Below, in pieces: positions 24,975-36,600 of a stretch of DNA of 60,000 nucleotides. The DNA is from Bolinopsis microptera (taxonomy: Eukaryota > Ctenophora > Tentaculata > Lobata > Bolinopsidae), in contig NC_087079.1 in assembly GCF_026151205.1 (NCBI RefSeq), positions 8,858,635 through 8,918,634 of the forward strand. Reading direction: 5' to 3'. Numbering within the stretch: the first letter of the stretch is position 1; each line of letters starts with the position of its first letter. The notes under the pieces were generated by a model, which saw only the letters and a list, made by a program, of their open reading frames with translations, did no database searches and was not told the DNA's origin. The position numbers and the translations under genes were made by a program.

Positions 24975-25700
24975 AAAAGTAATAAGAAAAATTGATAATG
25001 CGTTTATTTTCCTTGCGCTACAACTCGTGTTACTAGATCAATCTGATAAAATAAGCGTATATATGCAATATGTCTCCTCAATGTTGTCATTGGTAGTCGC
25101 CCCCGCCCCCTCCCTTAATTTACCTGAGGTACTCTAACAGCCCTCAAGTAGCTCCCAAGAAGTCAGGAATGTCCAGTGACCATTTATAAATATTCTAGAC
25201 TTCAGTCTTGAGAAGTTTACGATCTGGTCTGGAAAAGCCAGATTTTTTGAAATCTAAATGGGGACTAATGGAGACTAATGGGGACTAAAAATCATGGGGA
25301 CTCGGGGTAAAATCGTTGACGTAATTCCCCAAGTCCCCAAAAGTAGTCCCCCCCCCCCCCCCCCTCTGCACACATGATATCTCTCTCTGCCATGAAACAT
25401 GGCTAACCTTTTAAACTATGACTTAAAACTTAACTAAAACTCAACTGGGCTCTCCTATGTCACCAAACTAAACCAATAAGTAATTTTAGATTGTTATATT
25501 TTTCTATATAGTTTATATAACAAGTATATTGACGTAGTGGATGGTTTAGGAGGTTTCAAGCACAGGTCACTCTCAAATCCTAAAGATAAGCAGTGGCCTT
25601 CGGCACTTGAAACCTCTTCAAACCTCCCCTGATATATTTATTATTGATATTGTTTGATTGTGCCGTAAAAATAAATATTTGTTTTATTAATATTTGTTTT
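24975..25700. other. Intergenic stretch with simple repeats and a hairpin
   Basis: Holds GGGACTAATGGAGACTAATG-type repeats (25258-25300), 17 C at 25348-25364, and a stem-loop with arms 25543-25560 and 25606-25624. No gene recognised. Confidence 0.5.
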
Positions 25701-26790
25701 ATTTGAAAGAAATTGTATCTAAATTTTACAATGACGTATGAGACGAAATTTACATTTCTTGACGCTATTTTGAAGAACCATACCTCGGTTAGAATTCAAT
25801 GTTCTTCGGTCTTCCAGGAATTATTGGTTGGTTATTGTTCAGCAAATTAGAACTCAAGTTTAACAATGCTGAGTTTAATTTTACCAAGTTACTGAAATGT
25901 GACGAAATTTACTTTTCCTGCCCCATACCAACGGTATAATTTCAACGGTATAATTTCAATGTGATGACAAATTGGCATGGGTTTCTATATTTTCTGTATA
26001 AATCCATTCCAACTATAATAAGGACTGTTGATATGAAAGAAAATCTATCTAACTAAAGGAATGGCTGATGTGACGAAATTTATATTTCTTGCCCCTATTT
26101 TGAAGAATCATACCTCGATTAGGATATAATCTTATAATGTTACTTTATCACCATACTTATGTCGAATGTCGATAAACTAGTTATTTTGCCAACAAAGAGC
26201 TAATAAAGTCATAATATTTTTTTTGTGACGAAATTTACAAATTTTTACCATGTTCAGGTGTTGAAATTTTGCCAATGTTAACATAACACTGCCATATAAT
26301 AATTTATATGACAGGTGTGTGGTTGAAATATTGTTAATTGATCCATAGTACGTAATATAGGGTGTTTAAGTTGGTATACTAATATTTACTCAATTTCACA
26401 GATGTTGAGATATCATACAATTGTATGTGACAAAGTTTACCTATTTCTGCCTTCTGTATTTGTATTTGCCTATAACAAAGAAATATGTGAACAATTCCAA
26501 ACACATTCAGCTCACAAAATAATGCTAGACTATTCGGCATTTCTTGTCAAGATGTCATAAACATCCCTCATATAAATTTCTTTAGTGTGTGACGGAGTTT
26601 GCATGGTGCTACCAAAGATATCGTTATGCGACAAAGTTTATCTAGAGGATAAAACGATTATCCTAGGCATAGAGGGTTTATATAATTTCATAGTGTGACA
26701 CATTTTACATATTCGTGCCATTCAGTCAGGGTCACTTATATTTACCAATATCCTCAAACTTCAATGAACGATTGAACGTGTCCTTAAAAT
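25700..26790. repeat. Diverged ~160-bp repeat array with TGTGAC motif, second version
   Basis: TGAGACGAAATTTAC, TGTGACGAAATTTAC, TGTGACGAAATTTAT and related forms occur at about 25738, 25898, 26069, 26224, 26427, 26587, 26627 and 26693. Spacing is mostly 155-203 bases until two shortened units near the end. TTTCTTGCCCCTATTTTGAA-like text follows several copies. From 26218 it parallels 11651-12410. Class of element unknown. Confidence 0.6.
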
Positions 26791-26799
26791 CGCCCTTTT

Positions 26800-27602
26800 G
26801 AGGAGCCGGCTGCGCGTACGTACGTACGTACGTGCGTACCGCGCGCTCAGGACTGATAACAATAGTGTTAGGTGTCCAACAATCTCAGATTAGCGGCTTA
26901 CATTCACGGTGTATTTAGGCGGGAAGACATTATCAAAACAGTGATGGCGGTAGAATGTAGGATCTTCACAGAATTTATTAAAATAATCGATGAAACGTAA
27001 AAAAGTCATATTTGTAAGCTAAATTTAACTTCTATTCAAATAATACAGTTTCATTAACTTAAATTAATAAAATTCAATAAAAATACTGCCATAAATAAGG
27101 TTTAGTAAGAATGTATAGCACTAAAGCAGGTGTCGTAATAAAACGTGAAAATTTACTGTTACCAATATTTCCAAAATCTGATATTCAAATCCGCCAGTGA
27201 AACCAATACTGGTCTTACTGCACAGTTCCACTATTACCTGTTTTGCTACTTGATAATATGGCCAGCCAATGAAATACTTATAGAAAATAAGGAGAGGGTG
27301 TTATTTTCAGCTATCTTAACCGCCAAATTTCACTGGTTACAATTAAGTGTTATGTTCAAACAATCCCATTTGTTCTCCTTTCAAATGAACAGCATTTAAT
27401 ATTGCACAAATTCTAACTTAGCCACTGTACGTCACAGATATAATTACATTAGTGCAATTCCAGGAAGTGCTAGATATCTGACCGCATGGACAATTCTTTT
27501 CTTTCTCACATTTCGTAACGTTTTATGGAAACAACTCTGAACAAAGTACTCTCGATCAACAGTACTCTATCACTCGAAATTTACAGAATGTCTAAATGTT
27601 AA
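26800..27602. other. 3' flank of STAG
   Basis: Parallels 12415-13220. AATAAA on the minus strand at 26974-26979 is a possible STAG poly(A) signal about 620 bases past the stop, but the first version has TTCATT there, so this is weak. Confidence 0.4.
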
Positions 27603-30600
27603 CTATTGAACATAGTTTCCAGATCCACTGGCTGATTGCCAATTGTCAATTACATAGTCCTCCCTCGGTCTCTTCACCTCCATGACTCTCATAGGACTGC
27701 CCATCATCTTGCGTTTTCCAGTTCCGTAGTACATGTACGGTTCTGACATACTACCGACAAGTGCTGTGCGGTATGTTCGGAGCGGTCCCCATTCTATCTC
27801 ATCCTCTGGAATTTCTCCCTCCTTCATAAGCTGCTCCTCCAAGAATGCCAGCAATCCTTTAGGTCCCTTCTTGTCGATATCCATTAGTTTGAAGGTTGTT
27901 TCAGCTAGGATATCGAAGAAGACAATGTTGGACGGAGGACTGCCATCTGGTGGACCATTACGCAACAGACAGTAAATAATACCCTCTCTATGGAACGTGA
28001 CCACTGCCTGTCTTGACTTGTAGTTATCCACACCAGCCATAAGGGCGAACCTATGAGCCAGATCCTTGATCTTGGTCCATTCCTCTGATGATCTGTCTAT
28101 CCTGCCTTCGTTCTGATCTCTCAACTCCTCGAACAACTGCTCCAAACTCAGCAGCTGTGTCCTCATACATTTGGTTCGGTTCAGCTCTCGAGCCTTGGAC
28201 ATCATCTGTTTTACAATATCTCCGTAGTCTTGGTATGATTTTACGTATTGAGCAAAGATGGGGGCTGCGAGTCTCATTTCTATGATGTTGAAGGCGATGA
28301 GTTTTCCGAAGGAGGCTAATACACGACGTTTTTCGATCAATACTTCTGTCTTAGCTGAGGGAATTTTGACTTATTTATCAGATCTTTAAATTAAAAAAAA
28401 GGAATGAACAATTATTTCTGATTATAGCGCTATAGTCTAAAAATGGCATTAAGTTTTGACCTGGGAATGTAAGTTAGACTAGCAAGATAGATTCTTAGCT
28501 TTAGTATCTATCGTGTTCTGCTAACTCTTCATTTGTGGAGCTTGTATCATCTGAGTTGCATATAAAGCAAGGCAGACTTCTTTTCTACACTTTCATTCAG
28601 GCAAACTGATCAACCACAAAGTTGCATATAACCACCAATAAAATCTCACCTTCTTCATCCTCGTCGTCCTGGAACTGAGGGGGTTCTTCTTCAGCGAATA
28701 CAGTTGTCATGACGTAATCCCTCAACCTGAACGAGAATACCTTAGTTTTTACATTCCTTAAAAACGTGACCTTCCTTTAAAACATTGCAACCAAAAACAG
28801 TTTCGATAGAAATGTAAGTTAGACTAGCAAGATATATTCGTAGCTTTAGTATACTTCTTGTTCTGTTAACTTTTAATCTGCGGAGTTTGTATCATCTGAC
28901 TTGCATATAGAGCAGTCATACTTCTTTTCTCCAATTAATTTATAAAACCTGTAATCATAAAATCTTGTGGTTAAACTACGCCTCAAAACAAGGACACTAT
29001 ATTATTAGATTATGTTGAGAGTACATACCTGATTTGAACTGATTTATCGGGTACTACAATCAGAGAACTGTAGTTAGGGTTTTGTTTGAGTTGTGGAGCA
29101 AATATAATCAGCATATCACACACCTGAGGGAGACTTAAATTAGACTTTAATTGCAAATACCGGGAACGCTGGTTCATTAAGTGGTATGTAGATATTATTG
29201 ATGTAAGCAATCATGGCATATCATGATGCAAATTATGGAAAATTAAACTAATTTAATGAACAGAAAAAACTAAAAAAGGAAAATAAGCTAATGCTGATTG
29301 CCGGGTAATATTACCGTGATAAAAGCCTCCTTCTGCACTCCAGCCACACCGAACTGAATCAGCTCATCACACTGCTGAATCAGCTGAACGACTGACTTCC
29401 TAAGTTTCTTCAGCTCCGCCTTGCTAGGCTCACTGGGGTTTGTCCTGTAGAGGGCCCAGGATAGGATGACTTGCATTAACATGACGGCTGTTGCTGTGAT
29501 ATCGTCGTTTATCTGCTGCTGGTTGGCTGAAGGGGTGGAAGTGGTGTTAGTGGTGGTAAGTGGTGTTAGTGGTTAGTGGTGGTAAGTGGTGGGAGTGGTG
29601 TTAGTATTTAGAATAAGAAATGTTTATTAAGGAGAAAAGTTGCTGGCTTGCTAGTGGTGACTGTTGAATTAATTAGCGTAGTGCAAATAGTGTTAAGGAT
29701 CTTCGAAAAATGTATTCATTCTAATACTCGTAGCACATAAGTGCATAGTAAGTAGCACATTTCGTCAGAAGTTCCTGATCACATTTACTACACATAGGAT
29801 TGCTAATTTATTTTGAACGAATGTTTAAAAATTTTCATCATATACATACAACGTAGTGTTTCGAAATATATGGCAGTCAACTATTATCCTCATCGAATCC
29901 AAACCATTTATTGCGAATTAGTTCAACATAATAGAAGTCATGTTATAATAGTCGTTGTTTCAATAGTAGGGCAGTTTCTCGCTGCAGTTCCTTTGTCTCG
30001 TCTCTAGTCGACAACATTCATGGAGAAATTTGCAGGTAGTCAATACGTAAAAGACCCTTGATAAATCATTAATCCAGGCACCTCGCTAGATTACCCATTC
30101 TTATCTGCTACGGATATAGTTGCAGTGCTGCAGAATTTGGCTAAGCTTTAATTTCTTGTGTTAAGTTTGTTGTTCAACCCATGTGATTTATGGACTGTAG
30201 TCATTGATCTTTGATTTTATATATTATTTACCTTTGCGGTGCACTAGAAATAGGGTCCAATGCAAACAAAGAGAGCTAATTTTTTAATGCCCGCCATTTT
30301 AAAGCAATTTCATCCGTCCCAAAGCTAAAGGGCTTACTTGTTAATTTAACGTTCAGTATTGATCAGCAATACAAAATGTATATTGTAAGCAAGATTTTCA
30401 ATAAAATGACGACACATTGCTAGATCATCCAGGGCTAAGTTACTTAGTACCGTAATTAGTACCGTAATTAGCCTCAGTACGGTACGATTTCCAAATTGCA
30501 ACAAAGGCAAATTCTGTTCCAACAATTCACTACGGCAATTATATAATGATAATGTTCAAGTTGAAATTATTGGACAATGAGAAAGCTCCTACGTTATTAG

Positions 30601-33600
30601 TCAGCGTGATTATAGTCATCTAGCACAGTAACAACATTCATTTATTTTTTAAAAGTTTATACGTAGAGAATATATAGAATTTCTTTTTAGTTTTTTAGTG
30701 CTTCTATAATGTTTCAATTTAGTTTTACAAAAAGACGGAAGACCTCTTGATCCTCGACTCATGGTCATGAAATGAAGACTTTTTTCACAGAGATAATGAC
30801 AATTATGGTGGGCTTATTAAAGAAGCTGCTAGCAATAATCCTCGTTACAGTCGCTATGGGATCAGAGACCCAACTTTCAGCGCCAGGTTTGTGTCAAATA
30901 CAATTTTTAAATTAGTTAAAAATTCCACGATTATTGTGATAAAAACAAATAAAGCGGGTAACATAAATAAGTAAAAATCCCCATCTTCAGATGTATCAGT
31001 AGATTGCCAAATAGTGGAGGTGAGGGAGTATCTAAAGATGCAGTGTAACATAAACGGGACAACTTACTACAAATGTACTCATTCCAATATCTACTACCAA
31101 GTACCAATCGAGATATGTGAATTCCAGGTAAAGTTTTGTGGTGTTATTTTAGGAGGGGGGGGGGGGGGGGCAACCTCATAAATAACCATAAACACCTATT
31201 ATGAAATCGGAGACAGATTGGCCTCATCTCGTTCACAGAATGCTTCGACTGCGAAAAACGTTCAGTTTAAGCATCCAAAAATCAAAATACGTAGAGTCTT
31301 GAGAATTCCGACTACCCGGAGCCTTTAATATAAGGAAGAACTTCGAAGTTGTATTTTTAGCAAGTCTGACATGACATTTTCATACAGGAGCACACAGAAA
31401 TATGTGAGAATGATCCAGCATTCTATCAAGTGTGTGGACACGCAACATGTTCACAGTATCAGTTTCAAGAAGATGCCCCTTTTCTCTGTGGTTCGTTTAT
31501 GTGCCGTTTCTATAGTACGAACAATACGTGGATTCAAGGAAATGGAGGAGGAGAATTTGTGCAGACAAACAACACAAAATACGTTAATTATGGTATATAA
31601 TTTTTCATAATCATTCGGACCAACTATCCTATTGAATTCAAATTATGAATAATATTTGAATCTTCGAATACAACACCCTTCAAGATGTAATAACCCTCAG
31701 GAGGATACGATATGCTGTACTATTACTCATGCGATGGTAAATATTCATGTTCCAATACAAAAATAGATGAGCAAAATTGTGCCAAGGAGATGTTTGTTTG
31801 TAACAAAGATGCCATGGACCAATATGTAAGTAACAGTTCGAAATATTGTAACTTTTTATACTATCTTTAAGATAATTTCTGCAAGTTCTCATGTTTGTTA
31901 AAAGTTGTACTGTCCGGTTTTGAGAACAAACTTTCAGATCAACGGAACCGAAAAATGCAACGAAAAATGTAGCTGTTATCTATGTGAAGACGAAATTGGT
32001 TGTAATAAGGAATTCGATAACTATGGAATATTTTGTGACAACACTTTTAACAAGAGAATAGGCTTCCTGAATTGGTACACTAGTTATGTACCACCCGCTG
32101 TCCTATGCGACGGTTATCAGGACTGTTTAGACAATACAGATGAAACTGATTGCATCGGACATGAAACCTGTACAAGCACCGAAAAACTCGGATCGAAAAA
32201 CTTAACTCTCACTAAAAGAAACAGATGCGCAATTCCCATTGAACTTTATCTTGTTTGCCAGGATTACAGAGATCAACTCAATTGTTCTCATGTTTTAGAT
32301 TCCCCGCTGCTCTGCGAAGTTGATGGATATATGACATATGTCACACGATACGCACTGTGTAAAGAAACCAGTTTATGTGACAATGGACTAGATAAGAATT
32401 GTGATGCTGCTGAGGATGGGTGTGTGATTCACAAACATCAGTTTTGTGACGGACACAAAGATTGTCCAGAAGGCAAAGACGAAGACAACTCCATTTGTGA
32501 ATCCTTGACAAATCTGACTTGCGAACGAAAGTTCTCCAACAGTAGTCAACTAAGAACAGAACAGCCAATACCTCTTAGCTGGGTGGGAGATGGAGTGAAG
32601 GACTGTTTGAATAGCAAAGACGAAGATCTCGACTCCTGGAAGGTTTGTGGCGAAGGATGGACAAGAAGATATGTAGAAATTGGCACAGCCTGTTCAGATG
32701 TATTTCTGTGTTCCACCATTACAGAAGAATATGAAGAATATGACAATCTTTGTGACCGAACTGGCACTTGCGATAAAGGGACCCAAATTTGCGAAGTTTC
32801 AAGAAATCATCGGGGTTTACAAAATCAGGTAATTTTGAAACATAATGGTAACATTAATATAGGTTACTATATACCGGGATTAGAGAATTTGGAAAAGGAC
32901 CCCACTCTTGAAAGACACTCAATCACTAACTACACATCACTTGATGAACCATTCGGGGTACCAACTCAGCCGATAACGATTGCGATGTTTAAATCTAACC
33001 ATCACTCGTTGTGCAGTTTCGTCTATGGAGAAATCTATGTCCACTTAAGCTGCAGTGGATTTTGTAGCAACGTTTCCTGCATCCTGAAGCCAGTTAAATT
33101 TGATTCTTGTTATAACATTAAGCACAATCGGGTGTTCACTTTGAGCGGGAAGAACTACTTGACTGTTGCCTCTAAGAAGAAAGGGAATTATGTTAGCAAC
33201 CTTTTCCCCTGTAACAATGGCTATTGTGTCACCTATGATAAGGTTTGTGATTTGGTGGATAACTGTGGGGATGATTCGGATGAAATTAACTGCATCAATC
33301 ATTTCAAATGCAAAGAAAGTGGAAAAATGATCCCGCTTAACAGGGTTGAAGATGGCCATTATGACTGTGAAGATTTTTCAGATGAATGCTCACACTCTAA
33401 ATCTATTATTGATAACCCGTTTCTGTCGGTATTTTCGTGGATTATTGGACTTCTGGCCACTTTATTTAACACGATAGTTTTCGCGAGAACGATTGTTGAG
33501 TTGAGAGATTTTGGTTGCTCATACAAACTCTTGAACAAATTGATGATCTCATGATATCACTTGGGGACTTCATGGTTGGACTATATCTGGTAGTTTTATC

Positions 33601-36600
33601 AGTAGTTAACGTTCTCCTCAAAGAGACATACTGCGAAAAAAGGTTGGTCTGGCTAACAAGTGGTTACTGTGCGGCTTTGGGCGTGGTAAGCTCCACTGGG
33701 TCTCAGATATCGCTGTTTGCTATGGTGGTTATCAGCTTGTGTAGACTCATCAAAATAAGAAGTGCGAGACCTGGCACAACTGGAAACAAATGGTATACAT
33801 TCATCATTTTGGCTTTGGTGGCTATCGTGTTGCTAGCTTCATTCACAATATCGTACCTGCCATTACTGGACAGACTTGAGGACTTTTTTGTCAATGGTCT
33901 TCTCTATGACAAAAAAATCAAAATTTTCGTCGGTGCTCCATCAAAACAGAAACACGTCGCGATTTTGGAAAAGTACTATTCAAAATTAAGGGGAAATCCA
34001 AATCTACCCTGGTCAACGATTCGGCGTCTTGTGCAGAACATGTTTTCCCAGAGACATGGCGGCGTCAATGGTGTCAAGCTACACTTTTATGGCAACGATG
34101 GAGTCTGTTTGTTCAAGTATTTTGTTACCCCAGAAGATCCTCAAGCTTTCTACACCCTGTCCGTGCTCTCCTTAAACTTTGCCTGCTTTTTCATCATTGT
34201 CTCTTCATATGCTCTTATAAACATACATGTAGTAACATCGTCTTTCTCCAAATACGTGAGAAATTGTTCTGAAAGTGAAAGAGCTGGCCTTCAAGGGCGA
34301 TTTACTTCATTACAAATTCAACGTAAAATAACAATTATAATTTTGACGGATTTCTTCTGTTGGGTGCCGTTTGTTGTTGTGTCAGGATTGCACTATTTAC
34401 TTATTGTAGATGCTTCACCTTGGTATGCAACATTCTCGATAGTGATCCTTCCTATCAACTCTGTCATAAATCCATTACTTTATGATCCATACCTCGGTTT
34501 TTTGTTCAAGAGGAGCTTAAAAATCGCGAAGAGTATAACTAATCAGTCAATTTCGTTGATACGTGCAACTACTGAAGGAGACAAAATTTCTACTGAAGCA
34601 GAAATTAGAAACCCAACAAGACCAACTAGCCACTCTGATTCTCGGCCACACAAGACGAGAATGAGGACATTGATGGAAGAAGAGATAGTTACAGTTTCGT
34701 CACCACCAACACCTATTCTTCCTAGAGCTGAGCGTCATGCTCTCCGGATGATGAGAAGAAACATCGGATTGTCTAAAGCAGTAGATGATACTGAAACGTT
34801 GCAGTATGGTGGATTGTGCACGACAACTGACATTGAGGATCAAAATATAAAATTAAACGAAACTCTGTTGTCCAGTTTAAGAATTGAACAGCCGGTTGCG
34901 CCATTGTGCCCGACTAGTACGTTATTCAAGAGGTCCTTACAGATCGTACAGAGTATAACTGATCGATCGATTTCGTTGATACGTGCACCTACTGAAAGAG
35001 ACAAAATTTCTACTGAAGCAGAAATTAGAAACCCAACAAGACCAACTAGCCACTCTGATTCTCGGCCACACAAGACGAGAATGAGGACATTGATGGAAGA
35101 AGAGAGAGTTTCACTTTCGTCACCACCAACACCTATTCTTCCTAGAGCTGAGCGTCATGCTCTCCGGATGACGAGAAGAAACAACGGATTGTCTAAAGCA
35201 GTAGATGATACTGAAACTTTGCAGTATGGTGGATTGTGCACGACAACTGACATTGAGGATGAAAATATAAAATTAAACGAAACTCTGTTGTCCAGTTTAA
35301 GAATTGAACAGCCGGTTGCGCCATTGCCCCCGACTGAATGATACTCATTACTTACTTGAACTCACAAACTGCCCTATTTATGTACGTTTGTTTACTTAAA
35401 CCCCTTGTCAAAATTTCTCAAGAGAAAAATATATTTTCTAATGAATTTATTTTATTTGCTAAACTTAAAACACAAAAAAGTGCTGCGACCAGGATTCGAA
35501 CCTGGGTTTCTGCGGCCACAACGCAGGGTCCTAACCACTAGACGATCGCAGCTTTAGCCACCGTAGCAGCGATAAAATAGGAAATTAAGATAGTACATTT
35601 CATTGAAGACTTGTCAGTTATGATTTATGAAATCTAGAACACAGAATCTTGCTCGGTTTTTGTTCAATATAACATAACATGTCATGTAAATTTCGAAACA
35701 AAACTCTGCAACTTAATCTGAACGTTTAACAGCTGTTATTACTTTATTATGATGTGGCAAGCAACTGGCAAGATATTTACTGATTTTAGACGACTGACTA
35801 GCCTAATAACATTCGATCAAAATGATAATGAGTAAGTTTTGAGCTCAGAGCAGCGAAGGCCACAATTATATAAGATGAAATTCTCATAACAGCGCGATGC
35901 TCATTACTGCGCATGTTGTCCTTGGAATAAAAGTGTCCGGCTGGCGGCTACAGTTTCTCCTAACGGAATCGAACCCGGGATGTGCTGAGCTATCTAACTG
36001 GCACGAACAGCTTCCGTCTCAATCTTTATTTTTTTGGATACATATTATATATATATAAATTCAATTACTTTTTTATCTAATGGTATAGAAGATAATGTAG
36101 TGAAATAACCACAATTTCTAATTACACTGCAGTTGTACACAATATGCTCCACGAATATTATGTGAGATAAAAGCAATCTGTAATATATCCACGTAAAATC
36201 CCTACACCAGTATTTGTGTAGAGTGTCGTATTTTTTATGTCGACATTTTCATCAAATACCACAAAAAGTGCTGCGACCAGGATTCGAACCTGGGTTTCTG
36301 CGGCCACAACGCAGGGTCCTAACCACTAGACGATCGCAGCTGACAGCTACCTTAGCAGCAATGAAAGAGGAAATAGAAATAATAGATATATATTATATAT
36401 TCAAAAATAATAAACATGTCATGTAAATTTTGAAATGAAATTCTGCGATTAAATTTGAAATTTATTCAGCTTTAATTATGATAAAGATTTATTTCTTTCA
36501 AGCGATTATTTTTAAACGCTGAGATGAGCGCAAGCTTTACAGCCAACGTAAGTAGAGGGAATGATATTTTGGGTGGTAAGCAAACCATGATTGGTAATAA

